A program made the translations under genes and the position numbers. Of a stretch of DNA of 64,000 nucleotides, positions 49,739-58,063 are shown piece by piece (within the stretch, counting starts at the first letter, position 1; every line of letters starts with the position of its first letter). Source of the DNA: Burkholderia latens (GTDB lineage: Bacteria; Pseudomonadota; Gammaproteobacteria; Burkholderiales; Burkholderiaceae); assembly GCF_902499045.1 (NCBI RefSeq), contig NZ_CABVPL010000021.1, positions 40,926 through 104,925 of the forward strand, written 5' to 3'. The notes beneath the pieces are model-generated. The model worked only from the letters and a program-made list of their open reading frames with translations. It made no database searches and was not told the origin of the DNA.

Positions 49739-50866
49739 ATGCCCGGCACTTCCCACCCCCTGTCCAGCGATACGCCGCCCGTTGCCGATCCGGCCGCCAA
49801 TCCGCTAGGGATGGCCGGACTCGAATTCGTCGAATTCGCGGCACCGGTGCCGGACGCGCTCGCGCAACGCTTCGAGCAACTCGGGTTCAAGGCGGTCGCG
49901 CGCCATGTCAGCAAGAACGTCACGCTGTATCGGCAAGGGCAGATGCAGTTCCTGATCAACGCCGAGCCCGATTCCTTCGCGGCGCGCTACGCGGAGGAAT
50001 ACGGAATGGGCGTCTGCGCGATCGGGCTGCGCGTGGCCAGCGCGCGGCGCGCGTTCGAGCGCGCGATCGAGCTCGGCGCGTGGGCGTTCGAGGGCGAGCG
50101 CATCGGGGTCGGCGAGCTGAAGATTCCCGCGATCCAGGGAATCGGCGATTCGCACCTCTATTTCGTCGACCGCTGGCGCGGGCGCGGCGGCCAGCGGGGC
50201 GGCGTCGGCGACATCTCGATCTTCGACATCGATTTCCGGCCGATCGACATCGCGACCGCGCATGCCGATCTCCACTGCGCGGGCACGGGCCTGCAGCAGG
50301 TCGACCACTTCACGCAGACGGTCGGCGCCGGGCGCATGCGCGAATGGCTCGACTTCTACCACGACCTGCTGCACTTCCGCGAAATCCATGAAATCGACGC
50401 GCACTGGCATGTGTCGGAAGAATCGCGCGTGATGGTGTCGCCGTGCGGCGCGGTGCGGATTCCGGTCTATGAAGAAGGCACGCGCCGCACCGAGCTGATG
50501 CATGCGTATTTGCCGGACCATCCGGGTGAAGGCGTCCAGCATGTCGCGCTGGCGACCGACGACATCCTCGCGAGCGTCGATGCGCTGCGTGCGAACGGCG
50601 TCGAGTTCATCGAGCCGCCGGCGCGCTATTACGACGAGGTCGATGCGCGGCTGCCGGGGCATGGTGTCGATCTCGATGCGCTGCGCAGCCGCGCGGTGCT
50701 GGTCGACGGCGAAGTCGGCAGCGACGGCGTGCCGCGCCTGTTCTTCCAGACCTTCGTCAAACGCCGGCCCGGCGAAATCTTCTTCGAGATCGTGCAGCGG
50801 CAGGGGCACCACGGGTTCGGAGAAGGCAACCTCGCAGCGCTCGCGCGCGCACGCGACGCCGGTTGA
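49739..50866 (+). CDS. 4-Hydroxyphenylpyruvate dioxygenase-family protein
   Basis: A 375-residue two-domain VOC dioxygenase. The C-terminal half holds the ferrous ligands of the family: H190 (QQVDHFT), H268 (GVQHVAL) and E350 (FFEIVQR). The N-terminal half lacks a metal site as usual. The reaction could be conversion of 4-hydroxyphenylpyruvate to homogentisate. Related two-domain proteins include hydroxymandelate synthase and the dehydroshikimate dehydratase C-terminal domain, so with the shikimate-type transporter next to it the substrate is open. GGAG lies 8 bases before ATG 49739. Confidence 0.75.
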   Translation: MPGTSHPLSSDTPPVADPAANPLGMAGLEFVEFAAPVPDALAQRFEQLGFKAVARHVSKNVTLYRQGQMQFLINAEPDSFAARYAEEYGMGVCAIGLRVASARRAFERAIELGAWAFEGERIGVGELKIPAIQGIGDSHLYFVDRWRGRGGQRGGVGDISIFDIDFRPIDIATAHADLHCAGTGLQQVDHFTQTVGAGRMREWLDFYHDLLHFREIHEIDAHWHVSEESRVMVSPCGAVRIPVYEEGTRRTELMHAYLPDHPGEGVQHVALATDDILASVDALRANGVEFIEPPARYYDEVDARLPGHGVDLDALRSRAVLVDGEVGSDGVPRLFFQTFVKRRPGEIFFEIVQRQGHHGFGEGNLAALARARDAG

Positions 50867-51124
50867 GCGGCGACGGTCGCAGCAGCGCGAGCGATCACGC
50901 CGATCTTGCAGACTGCGCGAACACGGCCGATCGCATCGAACATACGTTGCAGCATCTCGATCGGGAACGCCGGGCGATCCGCCGCGTCCGCGCCGCATGC
51001 GCCGCAGCGACGGCTGTTCAACGGTGACGGCAGCTCGCTCGGCGGATAGCCGAGCGAGCGCGCGGAATCGGCGAAGCGCCGGCGCATAGTCGGGCCGGAA
51101 CGCGCAACCGAGTTGCGCATGCCG

Positions 51125-52459
51125 CTAATCGGCCGCTGCCAGCTTGCGCGCGTGGCGGCGCATCCCGTCGAAGATCGCATCGGCCACGTCCATCGGGAAA
51201 TCCGCGGGAAGGCGCGACGCGACGTCGGCGATCACCGGCTCCGTGCGTGCCGCCACGCCGGCCATCGCCGCGCGTACGTCGTCCTCGGTCAGGCCGACGC
51301 GCGCACCTTGCGCGATCCAGTGGCGCGGCTGGATGTCGCCGATCACGTAATGGCGGTTCTTGCCGCACACGGCCATCGCGAGCCGTGCGCGGCGCGGTGG
51401 CAGCTGATTGCGCCGCGTGCCGATGATCGGATGCGCGGACAGCACGTCGTACAGCGGCGTGCTGCGATACGTGTTGCCCGGCAGGTGCGCGATGCTGAAA
51501 TTCTTCGCGTGGCCGTCGATCGCCGCGAGCACCCAGAACACGAGCTGCGTGACGAAGAAGTTGATCCGGTCCTGCGCGGCCTCGGCCGAATTCGCGAGGA
51601 TGCCCATGATCGTCGCGATGCCCGGGCCGCCGTCGGATTCGTATTTCGCGCCGGACGGCGTACCGGTCGCCTGGCACATGTCCTCCTGCGGCAGCCGCAG
51701 GATCCACGTGCCGTCGCGCGACGGCCGGCGATCGAAGCGCTCGACGATCAGCGCCTTCTGATCCTCGAAGCGGCCGATGTCGCATGCGGCGACGGGCAGG
51801 CCGTAGCCGGCGACGATCTTCGAACACAGCCATTCGTTCTCGACCGACGTGCGCATGTCGGCCTGCATGTTGCCGACGCGTCCCAGCGGCAGCTTGAAGA
51901 TATGCGTGGTCGGCGTGCTGCCGGACGGCAGCAGCCAGCGATTGCCGTGGCGCAGCAGCGCGGTCTTTTCCTGTGCACCGGCGATCGACAGGCGCAGCTC
52001 GCCGTCGGGCTCCGCGTGGCCGGGCAGCGGTGCGGCGGTCGCGTGACGCAGCACGTCGGCGACGGCCGAGTCGTCGAGTACGGCGCCATTAATCGCCTGC
52101 AGGTCGGCCGGTGCGTCGTCGGGCGGCAACAGCTGCAGCGCACCGACGCAATCGCGGCCGATCGACGCGAGCAGCTCGAACGGCGTGGTCGACCCGAGCC
52201 GGTAGCGCTGCGCGATACGGCGGCGGATCGGCTGGCTGTCCGGCAGCAGGTTGTCGAAATAATCGGCGACGATCGCGCCCTGGTGCGGCTGGTTGCCGGG
52301 CGTGAACGGCAACGATAGCGACAGCGGACGCCCCTGCGGATCGTCGACCCACGCCGGCAGGTACACGAGGCGCTCGACGCCGCGCCGGACTTCCCAGTAG
52401 CCGACCGCGATGCCGTTCATCCACAGGCCGAGGCGGTCGTGGCGAGGGCGGCGGGCCAT
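51125..52459 (-). CDS. hipA: HipA-family serine/threonine kinase toxin
   Basis: A 444-residue kinase toxin. HipA phosphorylates glutamyl-tRNA synthetase in E. coli and induces dormancy. The kinase motifs are present: SIAGAQEKTALL with its P-loop-like serines, the catalytic D-G-H-A-K-N-F-S loop at DGHAKNFSIAH, and the metal-binding D in YDVLSAHP. The HipA N-terminal domain begins LWMNGIAVGYWEV. I chose ATG 52459 because GGAGG lies 10 bases upstream; a GTG at 52465 overlapping the antitoxin stop is an alternative. HipB lies directly upstream. Confidence 0.85.
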   Translation of the reverse strand: MARRPRHDRLGLWMNGIAVGYWEVRRGVERLVYLPAWVDDPQGRPLSLSLPFTPGNQPHQGAIVADYFDNLLPDSQPIRRRIAQRYRLGSTTPFELLASIGRDCVGALQLLPPDDAPADLQAINGAVLDDSAVADVLRHATAAPLPGHAEPDGELRLSIAGAQEKTALLRHGNRWLLPSGSTPTTHIFKLPLGRVGNMQADMRTSVENEWLCSKIVAGYGLPVAACDIGRFEDQKALIVERFDRRPSRDGTWILRLPQEDMCQATGTPSGAKYESDGGPGIATIMGILANSAEAAQDRINFFVTQLVFWVLAAIDGHAKNFSIAHLPGNTYRSTPLYDVLSAHPIIGTRRNQLPPRRARLAMAVCGKNRHYVIGDIQPRHWIAQGARVGLTEDDVRAAMAGVAARTEPVIADVASRLPADFPMDVADAIFDGMRRHARKLAAAD

Positions 52460-52461
52460 CG

Positions 52462-52878
52462 TCACCAGTCCTCCCGCTTGGTGTCGCGAGGCTTGCGCGG
52501 CGCCGCGGCGGCGGCGCGCTTTCGCTCGGCGGCGGATCGCGCGTTCGCCGCGGCTGGCGGGCGGGCCGGTGGATCGGACGTATCGGACGAACGCCGTCGC
52601 GCGGCCGCCACACGCTTGGCCGTGGGCGCGGGCGCCGTGTCGGGCGGCGATGCGACGTCCGGCGTAGCGGGCTCGAGCGTCAGGCGAACGCCGAGCACGT
52701 TCAGCACCTTGAAGAGCCTGTCGATGCTGACCGCGGACGGATTCGCTTCGAGCTGCGCGTACGACTGCTGCGTCACGCCGAGGCGGGCGGCGAGCTGCGC
52801 CTGCGTGAACCCCGCCGACTTCCGGAAGCCGACGAGGATCGGGCGCAACTGGCTCAAGGTCTGGACAGGGAATGCCAT
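52462..52878 (-). CDS. hipB: HipB-type antitoxin with extended tail
   Basis: A 138-residue XRE-family DNA-binding antitoxin. The HTH (LRPILVGFRKSAGFTQAQLA through QQSYAQLEANPSAVSIDRL, residues 11-56) is the HipB type; residues 70-138 are a basic Ala/Pro/Arg-rich tail that is longer than the usual ~88-residue HipB. It would repress the operon together with HipA by binding the inverted repeat just upstream. It has GGAGAG before ATG 52878, and its stop touches the hipA start. Confidence 0.8.
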   Translation of the reverse strand: MAFPVQTLSQLRPILVGFRKSAGFTQAQLAARLGVTQQSYAQLEANPSAVSIDRLFKVLNVLGVRLTLEPATPDVASPPDTAPAPTAKRVAAARRRSSDTSDPPARPPAAANARSAAERKRAAAAAPRKPRDTKREDW

Positions 52879-53380
52879 AGGCTCTCCGCGAGATGACAGG
52901 CGATCGCTTGTATTGGAAAAATACAGTCTATGGTATGTATCGTCAAAATACAAACCATAAACTGTATTTGATAAAAACAAATGATAGCCTGTCAGACGGA
53001 CATTCGCCGAGCGCCGGTAGCCCACTATCACGCGGCCCGCAGCGGGCGCCAATGCGCGGCGCGCACGCATCTGGGCGCGACGTCTCGAAGACGGACGTGA
53101 TTCAAGCGACGCTCGGGCCGATCCTGCCGGGGAGTGCGGCGCTTTCGGCGTGACGGACGTCGCGCGCTGTACAGCCCTACATCGGTTGACGACGCACGCG
53201 TTCGTCTGCCGGCACATTGGCGATGGTCAACGTGCGGCGTACGGCGATACGGTCGATACGTGCTGTTGCAGAAGACGCTCGTGCAGTGCGAGCCTCGTTC
53301 GTTTCATGAGCCGCCGGCAAAGGCGAGCGGCACCTACACTGCGCGTGGCCGAAACTTGCGCTTCATCAGGTCTCACGTCG
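52879..53380. other. Intergenic region upstream of hipBA
   Basis: About 500 bases. The part next to hipB is strikingly AT-rich and holds its promoter and operator (52909-52967). The rest to the CDF gene is GC-rich without a credible gene. Confidence 0.5.
52909..52967 (-). promoter_or_regulatory. hipBA promoter with overlapping inverted-repeat operator
   Basis: On the minus strand TTGACG (plus 52941-52946), 17 bases, TATTTT (52918-52923). The 14-bp arms at 52921-52934 and 52954-52967 match in 13 positions as inverted repeats, and TGTATT-N5-AATACA (52909-52925) and TGTAT-N7-ATACA (52936-52952) nest inside, so HipB could occupy several half-sites across the promoter. Confidence 0.6.
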
Positions 53381-54046
53381 TCACAATCCCCGCGTCGAAC
53401 GATTTACCCACGCCGACAATGCGGGCCATTGCGCGCAACCGCGCCGGATGAATCCGGCGCCCGTCCGAATCACCACGACGCCGATCGCAACCGCCGCGAC
53501 ATCGTCGAGCCGGCCCAGGCCGACCCACGCGGCACACGTCGCCAGCGCCGCCAGCAACGCGGACAGCGCGTCGCTCCGCACATGCCAGCCGCTCGCTTCG
53601 AGCAGCGCCGAGCCGGTTTCGCGAGCCTTGCACAGCATCCAGCGCGACAGCGCGGCCTTGCCTGTCAACGTGAAGGCGATCAGCGCGACCGTCATCGCAT
53701 CGGGTTGCACTGCGGGCGGCGCATCCAACCGGCTCGCCGCATGCCAGATCATTTGCACGCCCGTCGCGACCAGCAACGCACCGAGCCCCGCCAGCGCGAG
53801 CGGCTCGTACGCCGGGCGCCGTTCCGGCGGCAGACGCGCGTCGAGCCGGCAGGCTACGAGTATCAGTGTGTCGGCAGCGAGATCGATCGCAGCGTGTGCA
53901 ACGTCGGCAAACAGCCCGGACGAATGTGCGGACCATGCCGCGACCGCCTCCGCAACGAGCAACAGCAGGTTGATCGCGAGACTGACAGCGAGAACGCGGG
54001 ACGTGGCCGCATAAACGTGGGGCATGGCACGCGAGGTGCGTTGCAT
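53381..54046 (-). CDS. Short cation diffusion facilitator (CDF) transporter
   Basis: A 221-residue CDF-type metal exporter. Six helices can be drawn (starting about residues 16, 45, 85, 115, 150 and 180). The zinc-site residues are there: Asp48 with His51-x3-Asp55 in TM2 and His155-x3-Asp159 in TM5. It lacks the C-terminal cytoplasmic metal-sensor domain found in most family members (290 residues or more), ending right after the sixth helix. A short form or a truncation is possible. Start 54046 or 54025. Confidence 0.75.
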   Translation of the reverse strand: MQRTSRAMPHVYAATSRVLAVSLAINLLLLVAEAVAAWSAHSSGLFADVAHAAIDLAADTLILVACRLDARLPPERRPAYEPLALAGLGALLVATGVQMIWHAASRLDAPPAVQPDAMTVALIAFTLTGKAALSRWMLCKARETGSALLEASGWHVRSDALSALLAALATCAAWVGLGRLDDVAAVAIGVVVIRTGAGFIRRGCAQWPALSAWVNRSTRGL

Positions 54047-54491
54047 GGCGGATTTGTCTGTCGAAAGAGTGAGCAGCCTGGAACGCTACCGGTTGCCGAT
54101 TGCACGGACGTGACAGCGACGGGGAGCAGAGGCGCGGTCAAGCGGCAAAGCGTGCCGCGGACCGCGGGCCACGGCCGAGGACTGGCCGCCACTACGGCGA
54201 CTCGATTCTTGACGGCGCTCAGCGGGCGGGGCAGTCGGAATGTGAGCCGGACGCGGCCACGCAACAGGTGAAGACCGGTCGTCGACGCGTCTTGAGCTTC
54301 AAGAAGGCGTGGCGGGAGAGGAGCGGCAATACGAACGCGACTAAGCGCACGGGTTGCGTGACACCGAAGAACGGCCGTGCGGCGCTGGAAGCTCGACATT
54401 ATAGAAATAATGTCAAACATCAGAGCGGCTATGATTGGATATTTAACGGTTTACGTTATATTATTCACAAAAATTCCATGCGAACTCAGCC
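54047..54491. other. Intergenic region before the KfrA-like gene
   Basis: About 445 bases. The left two thirds are GC-rich; the right part (54390-54490) is AT-rich with a perfect palindrome at 54395-54414 and a promoter TTGGAT-N16-TATATT (54435-54462). No gene is credible. Confidence 0.5.
54395..54462 (+). promoter_or_regulatory. Palindrome and promoter of the KfrA-like gene
   Basis: Perfect GACATTAT-AGAA-ATAATGTC (54395-54414), followed by TTGGAT (54435-54440) and TATATT (54457-54462), 16-base spacing. The palindrome is a likely autoregulatory site. Confidence 0.5.
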
Positions 54492-55529
54492 ATGTCCGAC
54501 CTCGCCGCCCACGAACACCGCCTGATCGCCGAAATCGACCGGCTGAAGGCCAATTTCCCCAAAACCCGCGAGCTGTACCGCGAGGTCTGTGCATTGATGT
54601 TCTTCCGTTTCGGTATCACGCCGACCGCGAACCGCCTCTACCAGCTCGTGCGCAAGGGAAGCATGAGCACGCCCACCGCGGTGCTCGGCGAGTTCTGGGC
54701 CGAATTGCGGGAAAAGAGCCGCGTTCGCATTGAGCATCCGGACCTTCCGGCCGACCTGCAGGCGGCAGCCGGCGAACTGGTCGCCGCGTTATGGAATCGG
54801 TCGAGCACGGAAGCCGCCGCAGCGCTCGATGCGTTGCGCGCCGAAGTGGAGGCCGAGCGCACGGCGGCGAAAGCGGAGGTCGCCGCGCTGCAAACGGAGT
54901 TGTCCCGCACCGAAACGGCGCTCGAGCAACGCACGGCGGCATTGCTGACCGCGCAGGTGCGCATCCATGAGCTCGAGCAGGCGAGGGCGGCCGACGAAGC
55001 ATCGCGCCGAGCATTACAAGCGGAAGTCGACCGGCTGAAGTCCGACAACGCAGACGCCGATCGCGCACTGGCGCAGGCCCGCGCCGATTTCACGTCGCAG
55101 CTCGATCGTCTGCGCGACGACGCAAACCGCGCCGAGGACCGTCTGCGTGCATCGGAAAAACGGGCGCTTCAGGAGATCGACCGCGAGCGGCTCGCCGCCG
55201 CCCGGCTGCAAAAGGAACTTGACGCGGCGGCTGCGCGCGCCGAACAGCGCGACACACGGCACCGTAAGGATCTCGCGACGCTGCAGGCGCTACTGGCCGA
55301 CACACAACATCGCTGTGGCATGCTCGAAGGCCAGCTCGACGGCGCGCGCGCGGCGAACGCGGCGTACGTCGCCGAACTCGACGCATTGCGCGCCGAACGC
55401 ACCGAGCGAGTGGAACGAGCCGAACGAGCAACACGCGGCCCCATGCGCAGGGCGCCGGGCCGCCCGGCCGGCGGCACGCTGCGCGCGGCCAAGCCCGTCA
55501 TTCGGAAGCGCGCTCCCAAACCCGCATGA
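54492..55529 (+). CDS. KfrA-like coiled-coil DNA-binding protein
   Basis: A 345-residue protein. The N-terminal ~80 residues match the plasmid KfrA DNA-binding domain (EIDRLKANFPKTRELYREVC, MFFRFGITPTANRLYQLV). From ~115 to ~320 comes a long alpha-helical coiled coil of Ala/Glu/Arg heptads, ending in a basic tail (RKRAPKPA). KfrA proteins regulate their own gene and organise plasmid DNA; chromosomal copies may bind DNA or assist stress. ATG 54492 has no strong ribosome site. The palindrome upstream fits autoregulation. Confidence 0.75.
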   Translation: MSDLAAHEHRLIAEIDRLKANFPKTRELYREVCALMFFRFGITPTANRLYQLVRKGSMSTPTAVLGEFWAELREKSRVRIEHPDLPADLQAAAGELVAALWNRSSTEAAAALDALRAEVEAERTAAKAEVAALQTELSRTETALEQRTAALLTAQVRIHELEQARAADEASRRALQAEVDRLKSDNADADRALAQARADFTSQLDRLRDDANRAEDRLRASEKRALQEIDRERLAAARLQKELDAAAARAEQRDTRHRKDLATLQALLADTQHRCGMLEGQLDGARAANAAYVAELDALRAERTERVERAERATRGPMRRAPGRPAGGTLRAAKPVIRKRAPKPA

Positions 55530-55615
55530 CATCCGCGCGATAGACGGGTGACGACGCGCCCGCGACGCGTCGCGATTCGGGTAAAGTGCCGCTCAATTCG
55601 CCGGCTCGACTTTGC

Positions 55616-55630
55616 TAGACGACCGGTCTA
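55616..55630. promoter_or_regulatory. NemR-type operator 1
   Basis: TAGAC-GACCG-GTCTA, 23 bases before the regulator's ATG. The same half-sites recur at 56313-56327. Confidence 0.65.
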
Positions 55631-55652
55631 ATCGTTGCTACCATACGTCATC

Positions 55653-56273
55653 ATGAATGCATCTTCAGGCGCGGAAGTCCGCCAGCACATCCTGAATATC
55701 GCGAAGCCGATCATGCTCCACAAGGGGTTTTCGGCGGTCGGTCTGAACGAGATCCTCGCTGCGGCAGGGATCCCGAAGGGCTCGTTCTACCATTACTTCG
55801 GCTCGAAAGAGGCATTCGGCGAGGCGCTGCTCGAATCGTATTTCGACGGCTATCTCGAGCATCTCGACAATCTGCTCGAGCGTCAGGCCGGCACGGGCGC
55901 GCAGCGCCTGATGACGTACTGGCGCAACTGGCTGCACACGCAGTGCGCGGAAGATCTCGAAGGCAAGTGCCTCGCGGTGAAGCTCGGCGCGGAGGTGTCC
56001 GATCTGTCCGAGTCGATGCGCGCGGTTCTGCGGCGCGGCACCAGCCAGATCATCGAGCGGCTCGCGGGCGGCATCGAGGCCGGGCTGGCCGACGGGTCGT
56101 TGAGCGGCGTCGACGATCCGGCGCATACGGCCGCGATCCTGTACGAGCTGTGGCTCGGCGCCACGCTGCTGGAAAAGATTCACCGCAACCGCAAACCGCT
56201 CGAACGCGCGATGCGCGAAACGCGGCGTATGCTGAACCTGCCGTCCGTCGCGGATGACGGCGAGCAGGCATAA
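55653..56273 (+). CDS. nemR: TetR-family electrophile/redox sensor, NemR-like
   Basis: A 206-residue TetR regulator. The HTH spans residues ~12-50 (LNEILAAAGIPKGSFYHYFGSKEAF). It has Cys98, Cys106 and Lys175 at the same numbers, from memory, as the E. coli NemR redox-switch residues (Cys106-Lys175 sulfenamide), which sense hypochlorite, quinones and aldehydes. Two operator copies lie upstream of its own gene and of the downstream oxidoreductase gene, so it should repress both. The ATG 55653 is chosen over 55635 by position relative to the operator. Confidence 0.8.
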   Translation: MNASSGAEVRQHILNIAKPIMLHKGFSAVGLNEILAAAGIPKGSFYHYFGSKEAFGEALLESYFDGYLEHLDNLLERQAGTGAQRLMTYWRNWLHTQCAEDLEGKCLAVKLGAEVSDLSESMRAVLRRGTSQIIERLAGGIEAGLADGSLSGVDDPAHTAAILYELWLGATLLEKIHRNRKPLERAMRETRRMLNLPSVADDGEQA

Positions 56274-56312
56274 CCCGGCGCGCTTTGGCGCGCCTTGTTT
56301 TTCCGCGAGGGC

Positions 56313-56327
56313 TAGACGACTGGTCTA
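56313..56327. promoter_or_regulatory. NemR-type operator 2
   Basis: TAGAC-GACTG-GTCTA between the regulator stop and the oxidoreductase start, differing by one base from operator 1. Confidence 0.65.
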
Positions 56328-56469
56328 CTTACGCCGAAGCCGGATTGCTTCACCGCATCGCTGCGACGCTGCCGGCTGGCCGGGACAGCCGCCGCGATGC
56401 GCATCACGAGTGCCCAACGTTGATCCGGTCGTGCCCGTTGCACGCCCATTCCTGTTGACGGAGATTCCC

Positions 56470-57528
56470 ATGCCGCAAAGCAACACAGCAAACCGCAGAA
56501 TCGTCCTGAATTCGCGCCCGGTCGGCGCGCCCACCCCGAACGACTTCCGCCTCGAGACCGGCGCCGTGCCGGTGCCCGGCGCCGGCCAGGTGCTGCTGCG
56601 CACGGTCTGGCTGTCGCTCGATCCGTACATGCGCGGCCGAATGAGCGACGCGCCGTCGTATGCGCCGCCCGTCGAACTCGGCGACGTGATGGTCGGCGGC
56701 ACGGTCAGCCGCGTCGTCGCATCGAATTTGCCCGCATATCGCGAAGGCGACCTGGTCGTCGCGGGCGGCGGGTGGCAGGACTATTCGCTGTCCGACGGCA
56801 GCGACCTGATTCCGCTTGGCCGCGACTTCGCCCATCCGTCGTATGCGCTCGGCGTACTCGGCATGCCGGGGTTCACCGCGTACACCGGCCTCTTGAAGAT
56901 CGGCGAGCCGAAGGCCGGCGAAACCGTGGTCGTCGCCGCCGCGAGCGGGGCGGTCGGCGCGGTGGTCGGCCAGATCGCGAAGCTGAAGGGCTGCCGCGTG
57001 GTCGGCGTCGCGGGCGGCGCCGACAAGGTCGCGTACGTAAAGGACACGCTCGGCTTCGACGCGTGCATCGATCATCGCGATCCGCAGTTCGCAGCCAAGC
57101 TGAAGGAAGCCTGCCCGAACGGCATCGACGTCTATTTCGAGAACGTCGGCGGCGCCGTGTTCGACGCAGTGTGGCCGCTGCTCAACGACCATGCGCGCGT
57201 GCCGGTGTGCGGCATCATCGCGCACTACAACGACGCCGCTTACGACGAGACCGCGGCGTCGACCGGTCGCGACCGCGTGCCGGCGCTGATGGGCACGATT
57301 CTGCGCAAACGCATCCGGATGCAGGGATTCATCATTCTCGACCACTATGCGACGGGCTATGCGGCGTTCCTGAAGGAGATGAGCGAGTGGGTCGCGCAGG
57401 GCAAGGTCAAGACACGCGAGGACGTGATTCCCGATCTCGCCGATGCGCCGAACGCGCTGATCGGCTTGCTCGCCGGCAAGAATTTCGGCAAGGTCGTCGT
57501 GCGCGTGGGGCCGGACGAACTGGCCTGA
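56470..57528 (+). CDS. NADP-dependent oxidoreductase (CurA/YncB family)
   Basis: A 352-residue medium-chain reductase without zinc ligands, which reduces activated carbon-carbon double bonds (for example in enones) with NADPH. GxGxxG-type Rossmann region ASGAVGAVVGQIAKLKG and the family-specific NGIDVYFENVGGAVFDAV are present. The start PQSNTANRRIVLNSRP at 56470 is typical of YncB/CurA. With a NemR-like operator in front it is probably induced by electrophiles. A hairpin at 57560-57581 follows. Confidence 0.85.
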   Translation: MPQSNTANRRIVLNSRPVGAPTPNDFRLETGAVPVPGAGQVLLRTVWLSLDPYMRGRMSDAPSYAPPVELGDVMVGGTVSRVVASNLPAYREGDLVVAGGGWQDYSLSDGSDLIPLGRDFAHPSYALGVLGMPGFTAYTGLLKIGEPKAGETVVVAAASGAVGAVVGQIAKLKGCRVVGVAGGADKVAYVKDTLGFDACIDHRDPQFAAKLKEACPNGIDVYFENVGGAVFDAVWPLLNDHARVPVCGIIAHYNDAAYDETAASTGRDRVPALMGTILRKRIRMQGFIILDHYATGYAAFLKEMSEWVAQGKVKTREDVIPDLADAPNALIGLLAGKNFGKVVVRVGPDELA

Positions 57529-57559
57529 CGCGATCCATTCGAGTTCCGTTCGTTTGCAC

Positions 57560-57581
57560 GCTGGCGTCGCGCGACGCCAGC
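57560..57581 (+). terminator. Hairpin after the oxidoreductase gene
   Basis: Arms GCTGGCGTCG (57560-57569) and CGACGCCAGC (57572-57581), followed by TTGTGG. Without a T-run its strength is uncertain. Confidence 0.4.
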
Positions 57582-57621
57582 TTGTGGCATCCTCGATTCC
57601 GTTTTCCCAAGGAGTGAACAC

Positions 57622-57921
57622 ATGGCGCTTTACGTAATGGCTTCGGTGTTTCCGAAGCCCGAGCACGCGCAGGCCGTCGAGGCAGAATTGCGCAGCATGG
57701 TCACGGCGACCCGCGCCGAACCGGGCAATCGCCGCTACGACCTGTTCCGCGAGCAGGACGGTTCGCCGGCGCTGCATCTGTTCGAGATCTACGACGACCA
57801 GGCCGCATTCGACGCGCACCTCGCGAGTCCGCACTTCACCGCGTTTCGCAGCAAGTCGGCCGACTGGTTCTCGGCGCCGCCCGTCATCAAGGTGCTGTCG
57901 GGCATCGACGCGGCCGAATAA
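57622..57921 (+). CDS. Antibiotic biosynthesis monooxygenase (quinol monooxygenase-like) protein
   Basis: A 99-residue ABM-family ferredoxin-like dimer. The core MALYVMASVFPKPEHAQAVE, TATRAEPGNRRYDLFRE and HLFEIYDDQAAFDAHLASPHF is characteristic of YgiN-type quinol monooxygenases, which handle redox cycling quinols. Ribosome site CAAGGAG precedes the ATG. Being next to the NemR-type regulator and the double-bond reductase supports a role in quinone or electrophile defence. Confidence 0.8.
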   Translation: MALYVMASVFPKPEHAQAVEAELRSMVTATRAEPGNRRYDLFREQDGSPALHLFEIYDDQAAFDAHLASPHFTAFRSKSADWFSAPPVIKVLSGIDAAE

Positions 57922-58063
57922 GCCGGATTGAAGTGAAGCATTCCCGCCGCGGCTCGTTCCCACCCGGGCCGCGCGGCAGCAGCCGCTGCATGGCGCAACG
58001 GCGATGAACAACCCGGCGCGCCGGTCGCGCCGCTTCCCCAATACACCGGCCCTCGGAGGCTGA

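Noticed and set aside
53134-53451. 105-codon plus-strand frame between hipB and the CDF gene
   Set aside because: No ribosome site, composition unlike neighbouring genes and no family match.
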